This document shows, piece by piece, positions 33,984 to 41,858 of a stretch of 64,000 nucleotides of DNA. The notes under the pieces are model-generated. The model saw only the letters and a program-made list of their open reading frames with translations. It made no database searches and was not told the origin of the DNA. Each line of letters starts with the position of its first letter. Within the stretch, counting starts at the first letter, position 1. Source of the DNA: Pedobacter sp. PACM 27299 (GTDB lineage: Bacteria > Bacteroidota > Bacteroidia > Sphingobacteriales > Sphingobacteriaceae); the NCBI RefSeq assembly GCF_001412655.1, contig NZ_CP012996.1, forward strand, positions 3,968,001-4,032,000, given 5' to 3'. A program made the position numbers and the translations under genes.

Positions 33984-34589
33984 TCAGGATGATTTCGTTT
34001 GGCGCACGCACCAGATAGTCATACAACTCAGGTTCTGAACATTGGTGGTTTTGATGCTCGTGAAGTCCTCCGCCAATCTTTTTAGTCAGCCGGAGCAGCA
34101 TCTCCTAGTTGGCCAGAAAGCGTTCCGACCCATCAGGCAGGATATACCTGACATTTCCGATAAATCTCACTAAGGATTCAATACCGATTTCAGAAGACAG
34201 CCGGCAGAAAAAATATCCTCCTGGGTTGAGCATATTCCACATGGAATTCAGCATCGCTTCGAAATGATTGGGTTTTCCGCAAAATGTAATACCGCGCTGC
34301 TGATCACGAGGTCAAAAGTGGTAGCAGCAAAGGGCAACTCCTCTACAGCTGCTACCTTAAAACTCTCTGCCGGATCCACCTGAGGAAATGACGTGGCCAA
34401 CCTTCTCAACTGTGCGATTGCTTCCGCATTTTGGTCAACCCCAAAAACATTCGCCCCGCTTTTCAAAAGTTCCAGTTCCGCAACCGGCATCTAAAATCTT
34501 ATGGCAATCATCATACGTGCCCTTTAGCAACTGGTCGAATAATGAAAATCGGTATTTCCGAAAGTTTCCTGAATGTGCTGCTTTTTCAT
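33984..34589 (-). pseudogene. Decayed class I SAM-dependent methyltransferase gene
   Basis: The minus strand preserves methyltransferase pieces in different frames: start MKKQHIQETFG, then FDQLLKGTYDDCHKILDAGC, LELLKSGANVFGVDQNAEAI with the SAM-binding GxGxG remnant, the DLVISSAVLHF motif, PGGYFFCRLSSEIGIESL, and a KTTNVQNLSCMT end. At least three frame changes and an in-frame stop separate them. The 80-residue intact stretch at 34248-34490 is a fragment, not a functional gene. Confidence 0.65.
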
Positions 34590-34731
34590 CCCCGGGCAAA
34601 GATAGCCACAAGTCCGCTTACAGCGAATATTACTGCGCATTTATATTCGGTTGCTAGCCGTACAAACCATGAAACCCAAGGTCTAGCTGTTGTGTGTTAG
34701 GATAAATTAATCATGAATTGTGCAAATAAAA

Positions 34732-34755
34732 AACCCACTCGAACGGAGTGAGGTT
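34732..34755 (-). terminator. Terminator after the 153-residue gene
   Basis: The minus strand reads AACC(T)CACTC, a 5-base loop, then GAGTGGGTT followed by T residues. It lies 85 bp after the end of the leftward gene at 34841. Confidence 0.5.
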
Positions 34756-34840
34756 AGCAACTTGAATTTCTAGCTACCCAAGATAGCCAAACTTGAATCA
34801 CATGGAGAAGCAATTGAAGTTTTTGAACAGCCTTAAGCTA

Positions 34841-35302
34841 CTATAATATGGGAATCATTCCTAACGATAGTAAGTCGTCCCCGTGTTTTAACCGAAAATC
34901 TGGGTCGCTAAAATGGCCGTGATAAAAAGTCGGAATGACTTTGGGCCTGCCGTAACCTATACTACCTGCAATTCTAGGAAGCATAATCTGCACCGAAGCA
35001 TGCCTGAGCGGCTTTTTTGCTTTTGCAGGATAATCGAATATCACGGTCATCAGAACATCAGTTTCCGTGGTTTTTATAATAATTTCGGTAAGCCAGTCCA
35101 TTTCTTTTGGGTCTCCTCCCATCATCCTAAGCTTTTCATGTGAGCGTTCATCGGCAAGGGCCATCGCCAATTCATGAAAATCTGGCCATATTAACCCTGA
35201 AAAATGTTCATTGACCGCAATGGGCGCATAAACGCCTTCACCAAGAATATCGCTGGACGGAAGTCTTAACGGTAGGTTGTCCAAGGTTTTAAGGCTGCTC
35301 AA
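34841..35302 (-). CDS. Hypothetical protein
   Basis: A 153-residue protein without signal peptide or membrane segment and no recognised family. The start is TTG at 35302 overlapping the stop of the upstream gene, so the start is uncertain; GTG or ATG inside is possible. Stretch GLIWPDFHELAMALADE and the RPKVIPTFYHGHFSDPDFRL tail look conserved-like. It is cotranscribed with the 94-residue gene upstream and ends before a terminator. Confidence 0.5.
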   Translation of the reverse strand: MSSLKTLDNLPLRLPSSDILGEGVYAPIAVNEHFSGLIWPDFHELAMALADERSHEKLRMMGGDPKEMDWLTEIIIKTTETDVLMTVIFDYPAKAKKPLRHASVQIMLPRIAGSIGYGRPKVIPTFYHGHFSDPDFRLKHGDDLLSLGMIPIL

Positions 35303-35573
35303 CGAAAGGTGTTGGAGTGTGTAGAATGATGATTTCTACATCCTTTAGATTGCCAATGGGACATTTTTTGTCGGCAAGCAGCGCTGCACGCGACGAATAG
35401 CCGAAATAAGCCGCCACAATTTCATGTGCATGTGAGGATTTTAACTGGATTCCGTAATTGTTTTGGGTGAAGGTGCGCAAGGAATCAACGCAAGCTTTTG
35501 TAATTTCAAGCATCATAGCAATTAGAGTTAAAGCCGGGCTTTCTACTCGTCGTGAGTGTTTAAGGACAACCAT
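35289..35573 (-). CDS. Small protein with SHAHEIVAAYFGY motif
   Basis: A 94-residue protein. Its centre, SSHAHEIVAAYFGYSSRAAL, resembles a short helical segment found in several uncharacterised bacterial proteins, but I cannot name a family. ATG at 35573. It overlaps the 153-residue gene by 14 bp, so the two form one operon in a region otherwise full of pseudogenes. Confidence 0.5.
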   Translation of the reverse strand: MVVLKHSRRVESPALTLIAMMLEITKACVDSLRTFTQNNYGIQLKSSHAHEIVAAYFGYSSRAALLADKKCPIGNLKDVEIIILHTPTPFVEQP

Positions 35574-35937
35574 GCCAGCTGTTTAACTAAATTTGCTGTT
35601 TGACTTGTAAATTATTGATTTAACCTAACATTTTCAGCCACTCACAACTGGGGCGCTAGATTCCTTACCCGAAAGTAAAAATAATAATTTAAAAAACAAG
35701 CAAAATAATTTAAAACCGACATACTGTTTATTACGGTAACAATTCGCTTTTAGCGGATTTCACGAAATGTTTGGCCACTGCTCCTTACAGCATATCTGTT
35801 AAACTCAATAGCCAAACTAGATGGTAAGATATTCACTATTTCTCTTTAACTGGAATATTGGTGTGAACAAGGTGATCCCAACAATACTGAATCTTTGTTA
35901 AATTGCATTGAAATCACCAAAAGTCAATACTTTCAGT
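35574..35937. other. Intergenic stretch between divergent genes
   Basis: No coding region was found. It is A+T-rich, with a near-consensus promoter (AATCTTTG) about 45 bp before the GIY-YIG-like gene. Confidence 0.5.
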
Positions 35938-36999
35938 ATGGGATATATCAAGTACATTAGCGATGAAAATGCAAAAAAACTTCTTGGTAAGCGGTTTCCC
36001 CTTGGATTAAAGCGGGTAATTAAATTGCTTGATCAATATCTCAACGTTCTCGATGATAATGGAGATTCTTTGCCTGGCCAACTCTTGTTTCATAATATCT
36101 CAAAAAGTAGAAACTGGTCAATTAGTGAGTTTGCGAAGATAGATGCCGACATGGTTTTGGAATTGGACACTGCCAGCAAACGGTTAAATATTGATCTTCG
36201 GGACTACCGTGTTCATTCTGAATTTGCAAGAGAATATGAAGAAAGACGTGTAGTGCTACATATACTCTTAAAGGATTCCCACAAAACAACTTGGGCAATC
36301 TACCTCCCACTCCAAAGTCTGATAATTGGCTTTGGCGACCCAATGCTCGGCTACCATTGTTATGGTCATGGAATATCCTTCTTGGATGAACATGGAGAAT
36401 TAAAAGAAGAAAACGAAGTTTTTTACTGCGGAATAACGAAGCGAGGCTGGTTAATACGTATGACAGAACATTTTCGTGAAATCAAAGGAGATAGCAAAAA
36501 AACATTCCACAAGCTTTGGCGTGAATATCTTGGCAATTCAAATGTTCTATTGAACTCTGAATTAATCGCTCTAAATCATAGTTACGAAACAGCGATGAAT
36601 TGGGAAGAATGGGTTGTAGAAAAGTACATGGCAAAAAATAAATCATTGAATATGATTCCAGGAGGCTTTGCCGGTTTAAAAAGATTTTCCAGCCAAAATC
36701 ATTCGCATTCAGAGAACGAAATTTCAATTGTTTTAGGTCAGTCTTCATTTTTGTCCTTTGCAAATCGGTCGTACCAAGGGTTGAAAAACCCAATGATTGA
36801 AAAACTGTGGCGTGACGACAGGTATTATGCAAAGGTGATAGGAAAAAGAAATAACACTTTTTCAACATCTGAATTACTGGAGATCAGGCAGATGGCCAAA
36901 AAGGGATATGATGTAAAGCAGATTGGAAACCAACTGGGTATCATTGCTCCAAAACGTATCAGAAATGTTCTTAGCGGAAAGACCTATAGCAGAATGTAG
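35938..36999 (+). CDS. GIY-YIG-like nuclease with C-terminal DNA-binding helix
   Basis: About 353 residues from ATG 35938; a TTG start at 35908 is possible but less likely. A GIY-YIG-like core is visible at roughly residues 161-180: VFYCGITKRGWLIRMTEHF, with the conserved tyrosine, glycine and arginine. The C-terminus (SELLEIRQMAKKGYDVKQIG, then LGI and VLSGKTYSRM) looks like the helix-turn-helix found at the end of homing-type endonucleases. It may be a restriction or mobile nuclease. It converges on a leftward gene with a 16-bp overlap of ends. Confidence 0.55.
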   Translation: MGYIKYISDENAKKLLGKRFPLGLKRVIKLLDQYLNVLDDNGDSLPGQLLFHNISKSRNWSISEFAKIDADMVLELDTASKRLNIDLRDYRVHSEFAREYEERRVVLHILLKDSHKTTWAIYLPLQSLIIGFGDPMLGYHCYGHGISFLDEHGELKEENEVFYCGITKRGWLIRMTEHFREIKGDSKKTFHKLWREYLGNSNVLLNSELIALNHSYETAMNWEEWVVEKYMAKNKSLNMIPGGFAGLKRFSSQNHSHSENEISIVLGQSSFLSFANRSYQGLKNPMIEKLWRDDRYYAKVIGKRNNTFSTSELLEIRQMAKKGYDVKQIGNQLGIIAPKRIRNVLSGKTYSRM

Positions 37000-37367
37000 T
37001 TCCTGATTGCACCCAATGAATTACCATTTTCGTCGATAACAGCGAAGGTCTCTCTTGTACCTGGCTCGTAAACAATGGTAACGGTCTGTTGTTTTCCATC
37101 AATAAACAGTTCCATACTTAGCAGTTCAATTGATGGTATATTCAATTCAACAAGTATTTCCTTGCTCTCCCCTTCTTTAGATAGATATATTGAAATATAA
37201 TCCTCAGTCGGAAAATGATCAGGCAATATATCCTCCAAAATCCCTGCAAATTCAGTTAAATCTGTATCCGAAGTGACTATGATTGAATAAACATTATAAG
37301 GAGTGCCGCTAACATCTAAGATGATTTCAGCAAAACTTTCTTTTAGAATATCAACCAAGGATCCCAT
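36984..37367 (-). CDS. Hypothetical protein
   Basis: A 127-residue acidic, soluble protein of alternating strands and helices. I recognise no family. Located 19 bp after the 118-residue gene in the same direction, so the pair is probably one operon under the regulated promoter at 37751-37795. Its end overlaps the end of the convergent GIY-YIG-like gene. Confidence 0.5.
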   Translation of the reverse strand: MGSLVDILKESFAEIILDVSGTPYNVYSIIVTSDTDLTEFAGILEDILPDHFPTEDYISIYLSKEGESKEILVELNIPSIELLSMELFIDGKQQTVTIVYEPGTRETFAVIDENGNSLGAIRNYILL

Positions 37368-37386
37368 ATTCTAATTTACTAAATTT

Positions 37387-37743
37387 TTAGCTTCTAATTA
37401 TTCCTTTTTTCTGGTAATAATCGATAGCCTTTTTACTAAAGGCCTCCAACTTCGCTTCTAAATCTTCTTCAACTACACGATTTTTTTCTTTAAGCCTGTG
37501 AAGCTGTTTATGGCCAGCCTCAATACCGCCAATAGGATCGCGGATAACTACGTTTTCCAATATCAGGGTAATTCTATGGTTGGTATATTCTTCCTTCTTG
37601 AACTCCTGATAAAACTCCTCTGGCGTGTACCATTTTCCTGTTTCTTTACTATATAGCCAAAAACCACACCTTATTGCTTCCTTATATAAAGGAAGCAAAC
37701 TGGTAAAACTCCCCTTCTGCTGACCAAAATGACTAATCCCCAT
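37387..37743 (-). CDS. Hypothetical protein
   Basis: A 118-residue basic protein, N-terminal part GEKGSFTSLLPL-like, C-terminal half a long charged helix (KQLHRLKEKNRVVEEDLEAK) that could form a coiled coil. No family is recognised. It is first in a two-gene operon. Two inverted repeats and two TAnnTTTG boxes lie directly upstream, so its expression seems to be regulated. Confidence 0.5.
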   Translation of the reverse strand: MGISHFGQQKGSFTSLLPLYKEAIRCGFWLYSKETGKWYTPEEFYQEFKKEEYTNHRITLILENVVIRDPIGGIEAGHKQLHRLKEKNRVVEEDLEAKLEAFSKKAIDYYQKKGIIRS

Positions 37744-37750
37744 AACACCA

Positions 37751-37825
37751 CAAAATTACTAAAAATATTAGTAATCAAAATCCTATTCAAATTTAATACT
37801 AGAATAGATCTTCTTTCTAGTATTA
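37751..37825 (-). promoter_or_regulatory. Two promoters and two inverted repeats upstream of the 118-aa gene
   Basis: On the minus strand TAATTTTG (37751-37758) and TAAATTTG (37788-37795) both match TAnnTTTG. The first overlaps an inverted repeat ATTACTAA/TTAGTAAT (37755-37775). A second, TAATACTAGAA/TTCTAGTATTA (37794-37825), lies further upstream. Both repeats share ACTA, as expected if one protein bound both. Confidence 0.45.
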
Positions 37826-37845
37826 TGGATTTAGATTGGGTTCAA

Positions 37846-38319
37846 TTAAATCAACCCTTCATCAGCAAAAGAATAATAACCATTATCAGGAGTAAGAATC
37901 AAATGATCCAAAATCCTTAGGTCAAGATATTTTCCAATTTCAATTAACTTATTGGTGATAGTGATATCCTGAGAACTTGGATCAAGATTACCCGAAGGAT
38001 GGCAATGTGCAAGGATAATTGCGCTGGCACTTGCTTTTAAGGCCACTCCAAAAATCAGTTTAGCATCTACAACAACTGCCGAAACCCCTCCTGTTCCTAC
38101 ATTAAAATAGCCCAGAACCCTGTTGTTATAGTTCAATAGCAAAATCTTAAATTCTTCTCGAAGGGCAATTGTATTCTTATCCCAGCAATTATAAAGTGCC
38201 TTATACCCGTCCATTGAAGAAGTAATTTGTGGTCTTTCATACGCTTTAAATTTAGGCAGGTAACTGATTTTTATTTCTGCAATTTTTGATAGGTCGTTTT
38301 GAATTTTCAGAGTTTCCAT
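37846..38319 (-). CDS. RadC-like JAB/MPN domain protein
   Basis: A 157-residue protein with the JAMM metal motif HCHPSG...D (H105, H107, D118) and an upstream glutamate (about E57), so a metallohydrolase fold is intact. Stand-alone RadC-like proteins are common in Bacteroidota conjugative elements, where their role is unknown. It is leftward, and its ATG lies 37 bp after a large nested inverted-repeat element (38356-38479). Confidence 0.85.
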   Translation of the reverse strand: METLKIQNDLSKIAEIKISYLPKFKAYERPQITSSMDGYKALYNCWDKNTIALREEFKILLLNYNNRVLGYFNVGTGGVSAVVVDAKLIFGVALKASASAIILAHCHPSGNLDPSSQDITITNKLIEIGKYLDLRILDHLILTPDNGYYSFADEGLI

Positions 38320-38355
38320 AATTTCAGATTTTTAAAGATTTAATTATGGAAGCCT

Positions 38356-38479
38356 TTCTCCAGCGGCTGGCATCAAGGGCAAAGTGGAGATTCAAAAAAT
38401 GTGGAGGTTCCCGAAGGGATACACATTTTTTGAATACTACTTTGGCGCAGCGCACCCATATGCTCAGCACGCTGGAGAA
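38356..38479 (-). ncRNA. 124-nt nested hairpin element (candidate RNA or DNA structure)
   Basis: Four perfect, nested complementary pairs form one long hairpin: a 10-bp outer stem (38356-38365/38470-38479), 6 bp (38380-38385/38439-38444), 14 bp (38390-38403/38422-38435) and an inner TCCC/GGGA stem whose minus-strand loop is UUCG. The stable cUUCGg loop suggests transcription on the minus strand, toward radC. It could be a leader RNA, small RNA, recombination site or transfer origin. Confidence 0.5.
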
Positions 38480-38567
38480 CTTCGCTGAATAATTAATTCT
38501 TTGAAAATCATTATGACACTAAATTTCAAACCCTAAAATGAGCCAAAATTCAAACCCTTAATTGCAT

Positions 38568-38596
38568 AAAAAAAGCCATACCCAAAAGGATATGGC
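38568..38596 (-). terminator. Intrinsic terminator at the end of the tra-histone operon
   Basis: On the minus strand GCCATATCC and GGGTATGGC form a stem followed by seven T. It lies about 76 bp beyond the histone-like gene and separates it from radC. Confidence 0.7.
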
Positions 38597-38671
38597 CCAG
38601 AAACACATTTAATAACCCAGGCAATATGCGTTAATGCTGGATAAATGTATTTCCTTTCCCCTATTATTTAA

Positions 38672-38848
38672 TTACTTGTTATTCTTTATTGCTGTGACTT
38701 CCTTACGTTGCTGATTAGCAAGAACTCTCAAAGCTAACATTCCTTTTCTAAGTCTAGTGCCTGCTGCTGAATTTCCTCTGTTATAAAATTTATCCGCATC
38801 AACTTCGATTTGAGAGATAAGTGTTTTAATCTGTTTAAAATTTTCCAT
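38672..38848 (-). CDS. Histone H1-like (Hc1-type) small DNA-binding protein
   Basis: A 58-residue basic protein on the minus strand that is too short for standard length cut-offs. Its sequence pattern (FKQIKTLISQIEVDADKFY, then GNSAAGTRLRKGMLAL, RKEVTAIKN) matches the histone H1-like family of Bacteroidota. It probably binds DNA non-specifically and is frequently carried on conjugative elements. It follows the DUF3945-like gene by 51 bp, and a strong terminator ends the transcript downstream. Confidence 0.75.
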   Translation of the reverse strand: MENFKQIKTLISQIEVDADKFYNRGNSAAGTRLRKGMLALRVLANQQRKEVTAIKNNK

Positions 38849-38899
38849 GGTAATTAAGTATTAATGTGAAAAATGATGAATTGTTAAGCCTAAAGCCAC

Positions 38900-39889
38900 T
38901 TATCTCGAAAGTTCCTGACCTGTTGAAAGCTCCTTATCTTTCGACTGCCCCACTTTCATGTCGAAAGTGTTTTCTTTGGCCTGAACTTTCTCAAACTGAT
39001 TACGCTTTTCAAGCTTGCCATCCATTGTGAAAAAATTAAGATTCCCATACCGTGGAACGGCTTCCAGTTGCAATTTAACCTCCTTCCCGTCTTTAACCGT
39101 AGAGATTAGCGCACGATTACCGTTCTTCAGCTCAGCTTCTAATTTTTGTCTTTGTGAAGGATCATCTAATTCTTTGATTCTGTATTCGTTCAGTACATGT
39201 TTTAAATCATAACCATACTGGGGATCCATAAACTGCTGCATTTGAAAATTACCTCGATCATCTTTACCCTTCTCCAGATCTAACTTCACCCATGCCTTAT
39301 AAGATTCTCCACTGTTATACTTTACCAAATCATCTCTGTAAACCGACCTTCCCTGAATCAGATTCGCTGATTGCTGTGCAGTGAAGCCCCTGCCCTTATC
39401 TACCCATATATTCTGCGTTACAGGTTTATAGAAATAGGCGTTTCTAAACTCTTTGCTAACAAAGTTCACCTTACCATTTTCCTTATTGGAATATATATTT
39501 CGATGTTTGGGATCCTTTCCAACAGAAAGTTCAGCAGTCCCAGTTTGCGATTTGAAATGATCAATCGCCTCGGTCAGATTTTCAATTCTCTTGACTGTGT
39601 TCTTTCCATCCGCTCCAGCTACAATGACCATGTATTTCTCACCTTCTTCAAGACCTTTACCTTTATTATGAGCCACCTCATAGCGATTCAGGTAGTAATA
39701 ATCCGATTGGCCAGATTGCTTGAAGTGCAAAGTGAAGTCAACCTGTCCCTTATCCGCAGCAATGCTATCATTAAGATGAAACTGCGGAATATCATTTCTC
39801 ATTTGTTCTTCCATGAGCACCTGCAGCTTATCACTAAATCCCAGGGCTTTCATTTCTTGTTTCAAATTCTCCAGATTGTTTAAATTCAT
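38900..39889 (-). CDS. DUF3945/DUF4099-like conjugative element protein
   Basis: A 329-residue soluble protein. The pattern of repeated YYYLNRYEV, KGRGFTAQQSANLIQGRSVY and YKAWVKLDLEKGKDDRGNF segments resembles the DUF3945/DUF4099 proteins that accompany Bacteroidota conjugative transposons. Their function is unknown. It lies 12 bp after TraM, in the slot where TraN would normally begin, and precedes the histone-like gene. Confidence 0.75.
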   Translation of the reverse strand: MNLNNLENLKQEMKALGFSDKLQVLMEEQMRNDIPQFHLNDSIAADKGQVDFTLHFKQSGQSDYYYLNRYEVAHNKGKGLEEGEKYMVIVAGADGKNTVKRIENLTEAIDHFKSQTGTAELSVGKDPKHRNIYSNKENGKVNFVSKEFRNAYFYKPVTQNIWVDKGRGFTAQQSANLIQGRSVYRDDLVKYNSGESYKAWVKLDLEKGKDDRGNFQMQQFMDPQYGYDLKHVLNEYRIKELDDPSQRQKLEAELKNGNRALISTVKDGKEVKLQLEAVPRYGNLNFFTMDGKLEKRNQFEKVQAKENTFDMKVGQSKDKELSTGQELSR

Positions 39890-39901
39890 GGCGCGTTTTT
39901 A

Positions 39902-40954
39902 TTAATTAAAATTCTGTTGATTGGATTTATTATTACGTAGCAACACCGGCTGGCCTGCTTCCAGCTTGACCTTTATCCTCCGTACTTTTTTAGAAAAGAG
40001 GTTTTTCGCAGTGTTGATCCCAGCGCCAGCAGCTTGCAGGCCAATGGACTGATCTATATTCAAAAACTGCATGCTCTGCAAGGCATTATCTGTACCCCCA
40101 GAGACTGCATCCCCAAATACCACTTCAGGCGCATTAATTCCCTCCATACCATCTAGCGAGTAAACAGTCAGATCAACGGGAACTATAGAAGTTCCAAGCC
40201 TGATATTTTTAATGTTTAGCAATAACCTTTGGTTCATCAATTGGCAAATACCGTAAATCGAATGCCCTTTGAAAAACAGTTGACCAGCAAGGGTCACACT
40301 GTCCTGTAAAACAAGCTTAATGGTTGCTCCTTGCACTACTTTTTGGTGATTTGCAATGATGGCTGGAATAGCCCTGAACAAGCTATCGGATTTTAACGAT
40401 TTCGTCTGCTCCAGTCGTTGTTGAACACGGCCAGGATGCTGGATATCTAAAATCCCTTGTAACATTCCATTCAATTGCTCCATTTCAGGATCAGCAGTTT
40501 TATTCTCCTGCATGGATTTCATGAGTCCCTCCAACCGGTCAACATCCCCTTTTAAAGGATCTTGTTGCATTTTTGGGCTTCCTAAAACCAAAGGCTCCTC
40601 TTTCCTATTCAATTCCCTATCCAGTAAAGACAGCTTCTGGGTAATGGCTATTGTCTGAGGATCTTCCTGAATTCCTTTAAAACCTAATCGCCCAGCTACA
40701 GATTGAAGTCCATAATCTTTAATTTTCACAGAATCCCTGTCGGACTGCTGATAATAACCATACTTATCCTGTGGCTGCTCGCGGGTGAAAGCAGCATCAG
40801 GTAAGTCCCTATTGATGCCCTTTTTTACCAATTGCTTTTCCTTCTCGGCATCCCTGATAAAAAACAGGTAATACCCCAACCCTAGCAGGGGGAAAACAAT
40901 CAGCGGAAGAAAGAGTAGGATCTTCCGCTTTGTTACCTTTTGTTTTGTGTTCAT
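39902..40954 (-). CDS. traM: Conjugative transposon protein TraM
   Basis: A 350-residue protein with one N-terminal membrane helix (about 13-32) and a long periplasmic domain ending in a conserved region (SVTLAGQLFFKGHSIYGICQ and VPVDLTVYSLDGMEGI). It matches TraM of Bacteroidota conjugative systems, a VirB10-like envelope channel component. It is 10 bp from TraL and last of the recognisable tra genes here. Confidence 0.88.
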   Translation of the reverse strand: MNTKQKVTKRKILLFLPLIVFPLLGLGYYLFFIRDAEKEKQLVKKGINRDLPDAAFTREQPQDKYGYYQQSDRDSVKIKDYGLQSVAGRLGFKGIQEDPQTIAITQKLSLLDRELNRKEEPLVLGSPKMQQDPLKGDVDRLEGLMKSMQENKTADPEMEQLNGMLQGILDIQHPGRVQQRLEQTKSLKSDSLFRAIPAIIANHQKVVQGATIKLVLQDSVTLAGQLFFKGHSIYGICQLMNQRLLLNIKNIRLGTSIVPVDLTVYSLDGMEGINAPEVVFGDAVSGGTDNALQSMQFLNIDQSIGLQAAGAGINTAKNLFSKKVRRIKVKLEAGQPVLLRNNKSNQQNFN

Positions 40955-40964
40955 ATGTAAATGA

Positions 40965-41207
40965 TTAAAATGGGTTAAAAAGATTCATTAAAGCCTTTGT
41001 CAACAAGTAGGTACAGTAAACAGTGAATACCAATAGAATCGACAATAAAGCGTAGATCCAATAGTTCCTGAAACGACCCTTAAGTTTATGATTCACTGCA
41101 TCAGCAATACTCCGCTGAAATACGTGTATTTTCTTGGCTATACGAGGCTTAATTAAGTCAGGACGAACTGGAATAATGCTTTTGCGAATTGGTTTAGAAA
41201 ATCTCAT
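40965..41207 (-). CDS. traL: Small membrane protein, TraL-like
   Basis: An 80-residue protein with a basic cytoplasmic N-terminus and one membrane helix (about 49-72). Placed between TraK and TraM as TraL is in Bacteroidota tra operons, it is probably that component. The short length makes sequence identification weaker than context. Confidence 0.65.
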   Translation of the reverse strand: MRFSKPIRKSIIPVRPDLIKPRIAKKIHVFQRSIADAVNHKLKGRFRNYWIYALLSILLVFTVYCTYLLTKALMNLFNPF

Positions 41208-41211
41208 AGCC

Positions 41212-41829
41212 TTAAAGGTTTAAGGGTACATCCAAATTACTGATCGTCTCCCAGCGTTGGATTAGAAAACCATGTGGATTGTTATCAGTCTGGCTTTTTA
41301 AGTCCCTGACCTCCCCTGTTGTAACCAGGTTTCGTACAACCGTACTACTGGAACGAATCAACTTTTGAGTAGCGTAACACCTAAATTGATATGGGTATGC
41401 ATTTAAGTCAAGTGCTATACTATCTACCTCAATTTCCTGACTAATATTAGCTGAAATCAAATTGCTGTAATAACCAGATTCTTTAAGGTTGTCATATTGT
41501 TTCTTTGCCGATTCATCCGCCAGATAAAGCGCTTTTGTCATGTTGGACAGAATGGCCTTTTCATCAGGATCCATGCTAAAAAAATACTGATGAAAAGTTT
41601 TGATGTGGTCGCGTAATTCTACGGGGATATTCGTTTTCCTATCTGCTGCAATGGCCTCCAGCACCTTCCCATTATACAAGATATGTATTCTATTCTGCGC
41701 CTTATTGGCAAACTCATAACTTTTATAAATGCCAAAACAAAGGATGAGCACATTGGCCAGGATCAGATAAATACTAAACCTTTTGATGTGCTGAAATGCC
41801 GTATCGATATTTTTAAACTGTGTAAACAT
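41212..41829 (-). CDS. traK: Conjugative transposon protein TraK
   Basis: A 205-residue protein with a membrane helix near the N-terminus (about 16-34) and a periplasmic domain with YPYQFRCYATQKLIRSS near residue 145. The size, topology and position match TraK (VirB8-like), a core component of the mating channel. It begins 29 bp after TraJ. Confidence 0.88.
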   Translation of the reverse strand: MFTQFKNIDTAFQHIKRFSIYLILANVLILCFGIYKSYEFANKAQNRIHILYNGKVLEAIAADRKTNIPVELRDHIKTFHQYFFSMDPDEKAILSNMTKALYLADESAKKQYDNLKESGYYSNLISANISQEIEVDSIALDLNAYPYQFRCYATQKLIRSSSTVVRNLVTTGEVRDLKSQTDNNPHGFLIQRWETISNLDVPLNL

Positions 41830-41858
41830 GAGGTATGGATTTGGTGAAAGAATGATAG

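Noticed and set aside
34388..34700. Two 89-codon plus-strand frames
   Set aside because: They are antisense to the methyltransferase pseudogene and have no protein-like features.
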